64,000 bases of DNA from an uncultured Elusimicrobia bacterium (GTDB lineage Bacteria; Elusimicrobiota; Elusimicrobia; Elusimicrobiales; UBA9959). The DNA is taken from NCBI GenBank assembly GCA_903879915.1, contig CAIRNJ010000071.1, forward strand, positions 1 to 64,000, read 5' to 3'. Positions 8,100 through 16,319 of this stretch are shown here, piece after piece (the first letter of the stretch is position 1; each line of letters begins with the position of its first letter). Under the pieces are notes generated by a model. It made no database searches and was not told where the DNA came from. It worked only from the letters and a program-made list of their open reading frames with translations. The position numbers and the translations under genes are program-made.

Positions 8100-9062
8100 A
8101 TGTTTATGGCCCTTAACCGCGTTTCCTCCAAAATTATTTTAGCTGCGGCTTGTGTTCTATCGTTGGGGACGCTTCCCTCTCCGCTCGCCGCCGCCGTTAA
8201 CCCCGGAGTGGCGGAGGTGGATTCCCCGGGCAAGTACGGCTGGGTGGCTGTGATCAGCGACGTTCACGGCATGTATGAGCCCCTTGTTACCCTTTTAAGG
8301 AATGCCAAGGTTATAGACAGCGGGAATAAATGGGCGGCCGGCAACACCCTGCTGATAGTTACGGGCGATTCCATAAACAAAGGTCCGGACTCCGTGGACA
8401 CCATAGATCTATGGATGTCATTGTCCAGGCAGGCTCCCGCGTTCGGCGGCCGCGTTATACATCTTCTTGGCAACCACGAGGCAGAACTCCTCTTTGACGC
8501 GAAGGGAAGCGGCAAGACCAACGAATTCCGCGAGGAACTTAAGGAAAAAGGGATGCAGCTGAGAGAATTCACGCGCCCGGGGTATCCCCGCGCGGATTTT
8601 ATCTACTCAATGCCGGTGGCGGCGCGCGTAGGGAAATGGCTGTTCTGCCATTCCGGCTTGCTGCCGGACAATACCTGGGAGCATTTTACCGCCAAGGCCG
8701 CCGCTGTGGTCCAGAGCGGGGATTACGGAGCGAAATTCCTTCTGGGCCCTGATTCAGTGCTTGAAAGCGACGACTGGTGGGCCACCGCCGCCGGCCGGAA
8801 TGATCTTGAAAGACGGCTTTCCGATAACGGCCTGTTCGGGGTGGTTTTCGGCCACCGCACAAAGGCTCTCAACATCGAAGGACGCAACGGCATTTCCGGT
8901 GACCGGCGCATAATAAAGATAGACAATGGGATGTCGCCCGACGCCGGCTCTAATCCCGGCGAACTGCTGGTTTTCACCGAGCCCGCGGAACTTGCCAAAG
9001 CGTCACCCGCGACGGTCCACACCATTTCTTCAGACGGGACCGCGAAGCTTCTGAAACCCTGA
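8100..9062 (+). CDS. Exported calcineurin-like metallophosphoesterase
   Basis: The 320-residue protein has a signal peptide ending near residue 30, then the full metallophosphoesterase motif series: SDVHG (Asp54, His56), GDSIN (Asp90), GNHE (Asn125, His126), a CHSG histidine and a C-terminal GHRT. These bind two metal ions in the PPP/calcineurin fold. The arrangement resembles bacterial Shewanella-type and bis(5'-nucleosyl)-tetraphosphatase-like phosphatases. Its location points to hydrolysis of phosphoesters in the periplasm, but the substrate is unknown. Two ATGs (8100 and 8106) are possible starts. It converges with the next gene. Confidence 0.9.
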   Translation: MFMALNRVSSKIILAAACVLSLGTLPSPLAAAVNPGVAEVDSPGKYGWVAVISDVHGMYEPLVTLLRNAKVIDSGNKWAAGNTLLIVTGDSINKGPDSVDTIDLWMSLSRQAPAFGGRVIHLLGNHEAELLFDAKGSGKTNEFREELKEKGMQLREFTRPGYPRADFIYSMPVAARVGKWLFCHSGLLPDNTWEHFTAKAAAVVQSGDYGAKFLLGPDSVLESDDWWATAAGRNDLERRLSDNGLFGVVFGHRTKALNIEGRNGISGDRRIIKIDNGMSPDAGSNPGELLVFTEPAELAKASPATVHTISSDGTAKLLKP

Positions 9063-9108
9063 CAAACGCGTCGTTGCCGTTAAAAGCGCCGGCGCGGGAA
9101 CTGTTCTG

Positions 9109-10284
9109 TCAGGGCGTCTTCTTTTCTTTCTTGGACTTTTCCAGAATGGCGTTAAGTTCTTTTAAGCGGGCCCGCAGGGCCGCGCTCTTTTCGTCTAATT
9201 CCTTCCCCTTGGCCTCCAGCTCGTCAAGGACGCCGGTGGAGTCCAGCTCCGCCATCAGAGCGGCCGCGCGCGCAGAAACCTTCGGCGACCCCATGGGCTC
9301 AAGGAAGAACGGCCCGCCCTCCAACCCGGTTACGGTTATTCTGTAGGGCTGCCCAAGCTTAGCGGTGAGCATGTACATGGTAGCCAGCTCCGCAAGGTCT
9401 TCCGCCCAGCTCATGGAGCCGTAAAGGGAGGCGAACGAGCTGCGGCTGAGCCCGGTGTAGACCAGGAGCGCTTTACCGAAAGTCAGCTTCGGCCCGCCGC
9501 CCAGCCCGTAGAAGGTTATTTGCCGCCTCAGGTTATAGTCCTCCTCCTTCCTGGGGAGGTTGTAGTATTCCCATACTATGCTGAAAAAACTGTCGGATCC
9601 GGGCTTTTTGGGCCTGAGGCTTACGGGCATGGTGTCGTCCGCCCAGGGGGTTATGCCTTTTACGTAATCCACGCCGTGCGTGGCCTCGTGGAAAAGGCTG
9701 TAAAGAAGGCCTTTGTATTTCGTCCCGGCGTTCACGGTTATCCTGCCCGGCGCCTGCGGTATGAAACAGCTGTTCTCGCGGCCGCTGAGCGTGGTTGAAA
9801 TATCGTCGGTAAGCCCGGCCGGGTTCAGCGTGATGTGGAAGAAAACATTATCTTTAGCGTCGGTAACCCAGGAGGTGACGCCGTTGCCCTTGAAATTTTT
9901 CACGAAGAAAATGCCCAGGCAGCGCTCTTCCAGCGTTTTCCGGTAGAGTTCAGGGAGCAGGCCCAGGTATTCCATCACCAGCGCTTTGTCCGCGGCGGTC
10001 GGCGCGTAGGCTTCGTACTCCGGGGCCTTGTCACAGTCCTTGTAATTGCCGAGCAGTGCCGGCGGTATCACGGTTATCCTGTCCTCCAGTTTGGCCCCGG
10101 GCACGAAATTATATGCCTCGATGCGCGTAAGGTTCTGTTCCGCGGGAACCGGCTTCTGGAACTTCTCCCTGGCATAGTTCAGCATGCCGCGCGGGATCTC
10201 CGGCACGATCACCATCAACCCGGCTGCCGCCAGCCCCGCCAGCGCCAGAACAGAGATTACCGCGTATTTGACAGTTTTTTTCAT
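9109..10284 (-). CDS. Membrane-anchored putative metalloprotease (HEATH)
   Basis: The 391-residue protein has an uncleaved-looking N-terminal membrane segment (residues 7-28), which would leave the bulk outside the cytoplasm. A HEATH zincin motif lies at residues 199-203, and an AEDLAEL segment near 294-300 offers a glutamate as third zinc ligand, a gluzincin-like layout. The last 60 residues are a charged coiled coil rich in Lys and Glu. No specific family is recognised; peptidase activity is inferred from the motif only. It is the second of three HExxH proteins within 15 kb. Confidence 0.75.
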   Translation of the reverse strand: MKKTVKYAVISVLALAGLAAAGLMVIVPEIPRGMLNYAREKFQKPVPAEQNLTRIEAYNFVPGAKLEDRITVIPPALLGNYKDCDKAPEYEAYAPTAADKALVMEYLGLLPELYRKTLEERCLGIFFVKNFKGNGVTSWVTDAKDNVFFHITLNPAGLTDDISTTLSGRENSCFIPQAPGRITVNAGTKYKGLLYSLFHEATHGVDYVKGITPWADDTMPVSLRPKKPGSDSFFSIVWEYYNLPRKEEDYNLRRQITFYGLGGGPKLTFGKALLVYTGLSRSSFASLYGSMSWAEDLAELATMYMLTAKLGQPYRITVTGLEGGPFFLEPMGSPKVSARAAALMAELDSTGVLDELEAKGKELDEKSAALRARLKELNAILEKSKKEKKTP

Positions 10285-10623
10285 GGCAGTACCTTATATC
10301 CGGATGTTCTTTAAGTTGCCGCAGGCTATAAAATAGCATTCTGCGCAAGATATCCGCAAGAACGCGGAGGGAGCCGTTTTCCGGCACTTGTTGAAAGCAA
10401 GCAGATTGGCAGGGGACCTCCGGGTGATTATCCATGTACTTGAGCTGAAAGAAGGCGTGAAACGAACGGAGTTTCGGTAAAGATATGGTAAAGCTGTCCG
10501 TTCAACTTATAGTACTTGTTTCCGGAGATTCGGGGCCCTTGAGCTCAGGCCGGCGCCGCGAAGGAGAGGTAAACTATAGTCATGAAGTTGCGGCACAGAC
10601 TAAAACTCAGGAGGACAAACGTA
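10285..10623. other. Intergenic region with promoter block
   Basis: This 339-base gap lies between divergent genes. Near 10475-10495 a double GGTAAA (TTCGGTAAAGATATGGTAAA) also occurs, with small changes, at 16155-16174 upstream of the other two-part promoter. The block CAGGCCGGCGCC followed by TAAACTATA lies at 10546-10579. No further gene is seen. Confidence 0.5.
10570..10579 (+). promoter_or_regulatory. TAAACTATAG promoter block
   Basis: TAAACT is a plausible -10 box. The extended TAAACTATA and an upstream CCGGCGCC stretch recur upstream of 16320 and, on the minus strand, 13133. Related forms precede 34625, both clostripain genes and 38321. No classical -35 is present, so an alternative sigma factor or activator is possible. 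Confidence 0.45.
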
Positions 10624-11217
10624 ATGAATACCAAGAGCATACTTTTTGTGGCGGTACTGGTGGGGATGGCCGGCGGGGCTTACGCGAAGACCGCGGGCGG
10701 CCAACTGGGGATGACCAAGGACGGTTCGGCGATAATTGTGCCGGCGGCAGCTGCGGCCGCGCCTGTCGGCCTGACGAAAGGGGCTTCCGAGGCCGAGCGG
10801 AAGAGCGTTCTTAAGAATATGTTCGAGGCCGGCAAAGCTCTCACACCCGGTGAAGTGGCTAATTCACGGCAGCATCACGGCACGCTGGTCGGGGAAAACA
10901 CGGAGGATATCTCAGTTTATCCCGAAGTTAATAAAGAGCCTGCCGTAGGCCCGCTCTGGGAGTCGAAAGTCCTGGGCTATCGGTATATCGTGTTTATCGG
11001 AGACGTTTCGATAAAAGAATACGACGGCTACAGAGAGGCTTCTTCTCCGGCGGCGGCGACCGAACTGAAGGCGACTTCTTCGGGAGCCGCTGAAAAGACC
11101 ATAAGCGTGGAGTTCCGGCTGGGCCATAACGGCGGGGCCAAGTTCATAGTGGGGCGGGTTAAGAGCGCCGTCTGGGGTGACGAGAGCGGCGAGGCTTATT
11201 TCTACCTCTGGAATTAG
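10624..11217 (+). CDS. Small secreted protein of unknown function
   Basis: The start is set at the ATG preceded by CAGGAGGA at the right spacing, not at an earlier in-frame ATG at 10582, because this gives a clean signal peptide (MNTKSILFVAVLVG to YA). The 197-residue product has an Ala/Pro linker, a helical middle and a C-terminal roughly 90-residue beta-rich part ending in YFYLWN. No known domain is recognised. It is followed by a strong terminator and looks monocistronic, driven by the TAAACTATA block. Confidence 0.8.
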   Translation: MNTKSILFVAVLVGMAGGAYAKTAGGQLGMTKDGSAIIVPAAAAAAPVGLTKGASEAERKSVLKNMFEAGKALTPGEVANSRQHHGTLVGENTEDISVYPEVNKEPAVGPLWESKVLGYRYIVFIGDVSIKEYDGYREASSPAAATELKATSSGAAEKTISVEFRLGHNGGAKFIVGRVKSAVWGDESGEAYFYLWN

Positions 11218-11246
11218 TTCCGGCAGACGGATCAGGCGGGTAAGGA

Positions 11247-11276
11247 GAGGCGGAGCGTTCGCTCCGCCTCTTCTTT
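11247..11276 (+). terminator. Rho-independent terminator
   Basis: An 11-bp GC-rich stem (GAGGCGGAGCG / CGCTCCGCCTC) with a very short loop is followed by TTCTTT, 30 bases after the stop of the upstream gene. Confidence 0.8.
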
Positions 11277-11287
11277 AGTGGAAAATT

Positions 11288-11350
11288 GGGGACGCTACAC
11301 GCCATCTCGATTATTCTTATCCCGCGTTATCGAGTTATCGTGCAGCGTCC
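11288..11350. repeat. Palindromic element, family II copy 1
   Basis: It starts GGGGACGCTACACG and ends TGCAGCGTCC, so the ends are inverted repeats. The last 25 bases are identical to the end of the element at 21023-21112, and an internal TTATTCTT.TCCCGC is shared. It probably represents a REP- or MITE-like non-autonomous element moved by a RAYT-type transposase. Confidence 0.65.
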
Positions 11351-11387
11351 TCTCCCCCCACAGGGCCGCGCAAAATAAACCCGCCGC

Positions 11388-12077
11388 TTAGAACTTGGGC
11401 GTCGAGGGGCGGCAGCCGTGGAACGGGATCCCAGTGCTCATGCCCGGGAACGGGTTGGGCTTGGACAGGAAAGACCCGTCGTTGCACTGGTAAATGCAGC
11501 TGTTCGGGGTGTCCATGGCCAGCAGACACTGCTCTTCGGCGCTCTTGGCGGTCTCCGCCTGAACCTGGCCCTTTGGCGTTATCTGGAACACGTCCAGCAC
11601 CCGGTTCACCGAGTATTTATAGACGGTCGAAACCGGCCGCATATCCAGGAACGAGCCCCACAGGCACACTTCGAACACTTCTTTCTGCCCCGGCTTAAGT
11701 TCGCGGGGAGCGGTAACTACTATCTGGGCGTTCGCCGTGTAGTCCTTGAAGGTAGGCGTACAGATCTGCCCCACAGGATAACCGTAGTTTATACAATCCT
11801 GCCCGGTTTCCCGGCTGCGCAGCGGCACCACCGCCGAGGCCAACTGGTCTTCAGCGCCGAAAGTTACTTTCCTGCAATCGCGCGTTATATCGGTGAGCCC
11901 TTTGGCGGCAGCGGCCGGCGCGGCAACTTTGGCAGCGGCGGCTTCCTTAATAAAGCCCCCTACATCCACTTTGCCGAAATTAACCTCCGCCGAAGCGGGC
12001 CGTCCCGCGGAAAGAACCACAACCGCCACCATCACCGCCAGTGAAACGTACCCGCGAACCGAATTGTTGCTTTTCAT
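11388..12077 (-). CDS. Secreted protein, paralogue of the 12180-13133 product
   Basis: The 229-residue protein has a signal peptide whose GYVSLAVM core is nearly identical to that of the gene immediately upstream, so the two are tandem paralogues at least in their N-termini. The mature part has eight cysteines and a central beta-rich section (VTAPRELKPGQKEVFEVCLW) matching RDLKPSETEVLKVCI in its neighbour, probably an Ig- or FN3-like domain. An AAGGAG site precedes the ATG. Function is unknown; the paired cysteines suggest disulphides in the periplasm or outside the cell. Confidence 0.8.
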   Translation of the reverse strand: MKSNNSVRGYVSLAVMVAVVVLSAGRPASAEVNFGKVDVGGFIKEAAAAKVAAPAAAAKGLTDITRDCRKVTFGAEDQLASAVVPLRSRETGQDCINYGYPVGQICTPTFKDYTANAQIVVTAPRELKPGQKEVFEVCLWGSFLDMRPVSTVYKYSVNRVLDVFQITPKGQVQAETAKSAEEQCLLAMDTPNSCIYQCNDGSFLSKPNPFPGMSTGIPFHGCRPSTPKF

Positions 12078-12179
12078 ACTATTTGTTCTCCTTATAATTA
12101 CCGTCGTGTTTTTTTATACTTGCCGCTGCTTACCCAGCGGCGTTGAAACTTCCTATCCGTTAAAGCCCCCGCCGGCCCC

Positions 12180-13133
12180 TTATTTGACCTCGAAGGTTTT
12201 GTTAAGGCGTACCATCTCGCTGTGGTGGCTTCCCCAGAAACGCATATAGGAGAAGTACAGCGTATAGCTGCCCGGCCGGCTGACTTCCAGCAGCTTCAGC
12301 TGGTAGGTGGGCGCGATCCTGAAAGTGCGGTTGAGCCCGATGTCGGTGAAGTTGTCCACGGTTATCACTATCTCCCCGCCGAAATCGGCGGCCGCGCCGT
12401 CCGTCACGGTCAGCATCAGGTTCCCCGCGGCGTTAGGCGCTACGGAGAAGGCCACCTCTTTCGAAAGCGGGGGCGTAGGCTTTCTGACGCCGGGCGTCAG
12501 GAACAGTTCGGAATGCGCGCCGTCGAAAACGCCGCCGTCGGAATCATTGGCGTTCACTGTATATTCGTAAAACATTCCTTTCAGATCGGCTTTGGCGCTG
12601 AACTTGGAAATGCAGACCTTAAGAACCTCGGTTTCGCTGGGTTTCAGGTCCCGCGCCCCTATGGTCACGGAAACCTCGCGGTCATAGCTGTCCTGTACCT
12701 GGCACTCCATCGCGCCGGCCCCCCCGCCGCTGGGGCGGCAGCGCCCGCTCTCCTCCGCGAAGATGCTTCCTTTCCAGGAATTCGCGCCCGGGCCCGTGAA
12801 CTCTATGTCCTTGCAGCCGCTGTTCTCAAAATGCGACTGGGGGTACCAGCCGCCGCCGTGGTCGTCCCCGTCATTGTCGTGCCCATGGTGGTTGTTATTG
12901 TCGTCATAGTCATGGCCGTTATGGGCATCGTGTTCTCCGTAGCCGCGGGCGGCCGGCATGGAGGCGGGAACGCTTGCGGGAACAGCGGCGGTCCTGGCGC
13001 CCAGCAGCTGCGTCAGAGCGCTGCCGGGCGCGTTGTCCGCGGCGCGCGCGCTGCCGACGCCGGCAGCCACGGTAAGAACGGCGGCCATGACCGCCAGTGA
13101 AACGTAACCGCTGACTGAATTAGTATTTTTCAT
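12180..13133 (-). CDS. Secreted protein with His/Asp-rich linker
   Basis: The chosen ATG (AAAAGGAG at good spacing) gives 317 residues and a signal peptide ending SARAA. Residues about 55-90 form an extremely His/Asp/Asn/Gly-rich linker (for example NNNHHGHDNDGDDHGGG) that could bind divalent metals. The following beta-rich domain contains the DLKPSE motif shared with the downstream paralogue. The C-terminal half looks like a second beta-sandwich. Possible roles are metal buffering or surface adhesion; neither is demonstrated. A TAAACTTTA promoter block lies about 85 bases upstream. Confidence 0.8.
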   Translation of the reverse strand: MKNTNSVSGYVSLAVMAAVLTVAAGVGSARAADNAPGSALTQLLGARTAAVPASVPASMPAARGYGEHDAHNGHDYDDNNNHHGHDNDGDDHGGGWYPQSHFENSGCKDIEFTGPGANSWKGSIFAEESGRCRPSGGGAGAMECQVQDSYDREVSVTIGARDLKPSETEVLKVCISKFSAKADLKGMFYEYTVNANDSDGGVFDGAHSELFLTPGVRKPTPPLSKEVAFSVAPNAAGNLMLTVTDGAAADFGGEIVITVDNFTDIGLNRTFRIAPTYQLKLLEVSRPGSYTLYFSYMRFWGSHHSEMVRLNKTFEVK

Positions 13134-13215
13134 GTTATTTGTTCTCCTTTTATTTATGCACCGCATTTGCTTTTTTTCTGCCGGGCTCCGCCCGCCGCGT
13201 TCCGAACTTCCTTAT

Positions 13216-13224
13216 TAAAGTTTA
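13216..13224 (-). promoter_or_regulatory. TAAACTTTA promoter block
   Basis: On the minus strand GGCCTCAGG, a short spacer, CGGCGCC and GGGTAAACTT appear in the same order as at 16220-16254 on the plus strand. This supports a shared promoter type for the two secreted-protein genes. Confidence 0.45.
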
Positions 13225-13290
13225 CCCTGTCTGGCGCCGTAGTTCCTGAGGCCAAAGACTTTGAAAACCGTGTTTTTTAACCCAGGAGGG

Positions 13291-13323
13291 AAAGCTAATC
13301 AAAACCGCCTTCCGCTTAGCTTT
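13291..13323. promoter_or_regulatory. Inverted repeat, possible operator
   Basis: AAAGCTAA and TTAGCTTT form a perfect 8-bp inverted repeat with a 17-base spacer, ending 29 bases before the start codon of the DNA-binding protein gene. It could be an autoregulatory site or, given the trailing TTTT, a weak terminator. Confidence 0.35.
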
Positions 13324-13351
13324 TGGCTAAACGATATAGTAGAATACTGGC

Positions 13352-14218
13352 ATGTCACCGAATCAAAACAAAGCGTTCAGCAGCGTCCTGGCCAGGATCA
13401 GGAAAGAGCAGGGCTTTCCCAGCGCGCACCAGTTCTTTAAAGCCGTAGGCGGCAGCAAAGGCCTGGGACTTGCCTTCGTAAGCTATTGGGATATGGAGCG
13501 CGGGAAAAAACTGCCCCGGAACTGGCGCCTTAAGTCGATCATGGCCGCGATGGGCATTGAGCTGAATTCCCCCAAGGCCCGGGAGCTGATACGGGCGTAT
13601 TTCAAGGCGCTGTCGGGTTCCGATGAGCTGGTGCAGGCCCTGGCCACCACGGCCCCCGCCGCCGCTGACCTCCCCAGCCGGGAGCTGGCCGAAGCCGCGG
13701 TACAGCAGGCTGTGGCTCAGCGCAGGGTACAACTGACCACAGAACAATGGCGGGTATGCGCGCGCGACCTGGTGACGTATATTTGCCAGTACTTCCTTTT
13801 CAATACCGCGGGCCGTGTAACGGTAAGAGAATTAGCGGACGCTACCGGGTTCAAACCTGACGCGGTAAAGAAGGCGGTAAAGGCGCTGGCCGCCGCGGGG
13901 CTGGCCGACCTTTCCGGGGACAAGGTGCAGGGGCTGTTCGCGAAAAAACTGGTGGAGCTGCTGCCGGCAACTCCGGCCACGGCGTCCATCAAGGCCGCCC
14001 TGCGCGCTCATGCGATGAAGTGGCATGCGGGTTCCAAGCGCGTGGACGGGCGGAGAATTATCGTCCGCATGTCGAAGGCGAACCTGGCCATCTACCGGGA
14101 ACACCTTTTAAAGGGGATAAATCTGGCGTCCATCTACAGCAACAGCGAGGAAGACCTGAAGGACTCCGCCATCTATTCCATGGACGCCGGTATCTACCAG
14201 ATGATCCCGCGGGACTGA
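13352..14218 (+). CDS. Putative HTH transcriptional regulator (TIGR02147-like)
   Basis: This 288-residue cytoplasmic protein has an N-terminal helix-turn-helix-like segment (about residues 10-65; ERGKKLPRNWRLKSIMAAMGI resembles an XRE recognition region). A middle winged-helix-like part follows around 130-180 (TVRELADATGFKPDAVKKAV). The C-terminus (SKANLAIYREHL to YQMIPRD) recalls the TIGR02147/DUF4423 regulators known from Fibrobacter and Bdellovibrio. A TATAGT box ends only 11 bases before the ATG and no ribosome site is visible, so the mRNA may be leaderless. It is the only evident regulator among the secreted-protein genes. Confidence 0.65.
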   Translation: MSPNQNKAFSSVLARIRKEQGFPSAHQFFKAVGGSKGLGLAFVSYWDMERGKKLPRNWRLKSIMAAMGIELNSPKARELIRAYFKALSGSDELVQALATTAPAAADLPSRELAEAAVQQAVAQRRVQLTTEQWRVCARDLVTYICQYFLFNTAGRVTVRELADATGFKPDAVKKAVKALAAAGLADLSGDKVQGLFAKKLVELLPATPATASIKAALRAHAMKWHAGSKRVDGRRIIVRMSKANLAIYREHLLKGINLASIYSNSEEDLKDSAIYSMDAGIYQMIPRD

Positions 14219-14280
14219 GGTGAAAAGAAGCAAAAGGCAGCGGAGGCCTTCGCCGCAATTTTAAAAAGCGCCGCCGGCCG

Positions 14281-14340
14281 CCCGGCGTCACGGAATTTTA
14301 AGTGTATATTTCAGTCGTAGGCCGGGCGGGTTCTATTACT
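14281..14340. repeat. Intergenic repeat, full copy
   Basis: It contains GGCGTCACG, AATTTT and TATTTCAGTCGTAGG, then ends GGTTCTATTAC. Its second half is nearly identical to 96-127, and the whole aligns with 811-866. It lies in the gap between convergent genes. Confidence 0.5.
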
Positions 14341-14359
14341 TCCGGGGGCGCCAAGTACC

Positions 14360-15136
14360 TTAGCGCTGCGGGAAGCGGAACTGGCGCTCCAACTCGGCCG
14401 CCATATCGGAAATTGTCTTCTGGCCGGAGTTCTTCGCGGCGCCTATCAACCTAAGCGCCTGCCGGGAAGCCTCGTCCCGGCGGCCCGCTGCACGGCTTTC
14501 ATTCAGCGTTCTTTCTGCCTGTTTCAAGGCGACCAGGGCGGGATAAGCCAAAGTGATAGAAAGATGCCCGTCGGGAACGGCCCTCGTTTCTTTGGAACAA
14601 TCCGCCAGGCTCAGACAAGGCTGCTCGTTCACCACGGTATGCAGGAACTCCCAGTCCTCGGCGGAGCGCAGGTTCCTGCCCAGCAGATAAATTATAGTCC
14701 CGCGCTCATTGCGCTCTTCAGCCGGAAGCTGCTGATATTTCTGCCGAAAAAGGCCCTTTGCCTGGGGCGACAGGTCATTGAAAGCGCTGTCCAGCCTTGG
14801 GTCATTGTCGTTCCCGGACCGGAGTATCTCCTTTAACATGTCCAGCTTGGCCGCCGCATTTAAGGCCGGGGGCTGAGCGATAGCGGCCGTCCGCCCGACC
14901 GCGGTATCGGCGGCCGACGCCGGGGCACCGGCGGAAAGCGTGTAGGCGGGCGCGGGGGCCGGCTTTACAGCGGCAGGCCCGCCCGCCGGACCTGCCGGGG
15001 CCCTGCCCCCTGCATGCGCGGGCACAGGCGGAAGCGGAGCGAAAGCGGAAAGGCCGGTCTTTGGAGAGGGGCGGAACCCGCGAAAGGCCAGGAACGCCAG
15101 GAGCAGCAGCAGCGCGGCCGCAAAAAATATTTTCAT
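14360..15136 (-). CDS. Membrane-anchored periplasmic protein, unknown
   Basis: The 258-residue protein has an N-terminal membrane anchor (FFAAALLLLLAFLAF), then a roughly 70-residue Ala/Pro/Gly linker. A helical C-terminal domain (about residues 95-258) has two close cysteines (CLSLADC), a likely disulphide. No family is recognised. It starts 32 bases after the stop of the HENRH gene and is probably co-transcribed with it. Confidence 0.75.
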   Translation of the reverse strand: MKIFFAAALLLLLAFLAFRGFRPSPKTGLSAFAPLPPVPAHAGGRAPAGPAGGPAAVKPAPAPAYTLSAGAPASAADTAVGRTAAIAQPPALNAAAKLDMLKEILRSGNDNDPRLDSAFNDLSPQAKGLFRQKYQQLPAEERNERGTIIYLLGRNLRSAEDWEFLHTVVNEQPCLSLADCSKETRAVPDGHLSITLAYPALVALKQAERTLNESRAAGRRDEASRQALRLIGAAKNSGQKTISDMAAELERQFRFPQR

Positions 15137-15168
15137 GTGGTCGATCGGCCCGCCCGGAAAGGCGCGGC

Positions 15169-16026
15169 TTACCTGCCCGGCATAAAGCTTCCATAGCTAT
15201 TGCCGTTCACTGAATACCTGCCGATATCCTCCCACAGGGCGGTCTGCGCTTCGGTGGTAAGTATGCGGTCGCAGGTGTCCTGGAAGTAAAGCTCGGCGTC
15301 CATGCGTATTTTACCGCCGCAGTTGGCGCAACCCTTATGGATGTTCTTCAGCATGATACATTCTGCCCCATAGGCGCCCAGCACTGTATTGTCGCAGATA
15401 AATTTCCCGCGGTAGGCCTTAATTTTAAAATCGTCAGGACATTTGACATGAGCCCAGCTGCCTTTAAGTTTTCCGGTATGCCTGTTCTCATGGATATATG
15501 AAGCGATGCGCCCTATTTCCGGTTCGAGGAATAATTTTGGCGTGAGAACGATCACCGACGGCTGCCGATCATAGACTCCGGCCATGAATTCCTCATTATC
15601 CCCCTCCATACGGATTTCCCTCACGCCGGCTTTCAAGTAGCGCAGATAGTCGGCGCCATGTACCTGGCCGAATATTTTGGCGTGTAATCTTGTCGGCCCA
15701 GCGTTGTTCGGGCGTATGTCGCCAAGGAAGTCCAGATCGAGCAGCAGGGTTCTCAAATAGTAGTCCGGGACGCCGGAGTTTATGGCGATGCCATAGGCGC
15801 CGTGTCTGCGGGCCTCCGCAAGGCGCTCGGCGGGAAAAGACGGAGGCGCGGGCGAAGGCAGAGGCGGAGGGATGCCGGACGGGCCGGAATAATTCGGCAG
15901 TTCTTCGTACGCCCTGGGCGCGTCCCTCAGGTCCGCCGGGATATCCCTGCGGAAGCCGCCCGCATACGCGGCTGCCGCTATGACCGCCAGCGCGGCGCCC
16001 AACGCGTATCTTTTATGTATAGTCAT
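15169..16026 (-). CDS. Secreted protein with zincin-like HENRH motif
   Basis: The 285-residue product has a signal peptide (to AYAGG) and a Pro-rich spacer. The following domain carries HENRH at residues 179-183 and GAYGAEC with Glu222, a spacing compatible with an HExxH-plus-Glu zinc site. Four cysteines (CDN, ECI, CANC) cluster near residues 211-236 and could form disulphides. The metallopeptidase assignment rests only on this motif. A textbook promoter (TTGACA, 17 bp, TAGAAT) precedes it. Confidence 0.75.
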   Translation of the reverse strand: MTIHKRYALGAALAVIAAAAYAGGFRRDIPADLRDAPRAYEELPNYSGPSGIPPPLPSPAPPSFPAERLAEARRHGAYGIAINSGVPDYYLRTLLLDLDFLGDIRPNNAGPTRLHAKIFGQVHGADYLRYLKAGVREIRMEGDNEEFMAGVYDRQPSVIVLTPKLFLEPEIGRIASYIHENRHTGKLKGSWAHVKCPDDFKIKAYRGKFICDNTVLGAYGAECIMLKNIHKGCANCGGKIRMDAELYFQDTCDRILTTEAQTALWEDIGRYSVNGNSYGSFMPGR

Positions 16027-16062
16027 ACCTGTTCCGGTTCCCGGGCAATTCCCCGATGTAAT

Positions 16063-16091
16063 ATTCTACCTCCGCTTCTGTCCGCTGTCAA
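16063..16091 (-). promoter_or_regulatory. Strong sigma-70-type promoter
   Basis: A perfect TTGACA (-35, 16091-16086) and TAGAAT (-10, 16068-16063) are separated by 17 bp on the minus strand. The start codon at 16026 lies about 30 bases downstream of the expected transcription start. Confidence 0.75.
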
Positions 16092-16248
16092 GTGTCCTTT
16101 CCGGTGCAGTTGTATGGAATTTTTAACGCCCCTCCCGCGCATTGCTGCCGGTTCGGTAAAGAGACGGTAAAAGATAATGTGTTTATTACAGGCTAAAGAT
16201 GCGGCCGGCCAGGTTCTTAGGCCTCAGGCGGACCGGCGCCGTACCGGG

Positions 16249-16257
16249 TAAACTTAT
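16249..16257 (+). promoter_or_regulatory. TAAACTTAT promoter block
   Basis: It is preceded by GGCCTCAGG and ACCGGCGCCG, the same order seen upstream of 13133 (minus) and, more loosely, 10624. The double GGTAAA at 16155-16174 also matches the 10624 upstream region. The predicted 5' UTR is about 60 bases. Confidence 0.45.
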
Positions 16258-16319
16258 AACAGGCAGCGTTGAGAACGGCAAAACATACGACAGCAAATTA
16301 AGGAAAGGGGACATTGATC

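Noticed and set aside
7751-8233. 160-codon minus-strand frame upstream of the metallophosphoesterase
   Set aside because: It overlaps the signal peptide region of a well-supported gene, has no ribosome site and its composition is not protein-like.
12123-12140. CCGCTG/CAGCGG hairpin as a terminator of the 12180 gene
   Set aside because: On the minus strand it is followed by an A tract, not a T tract.
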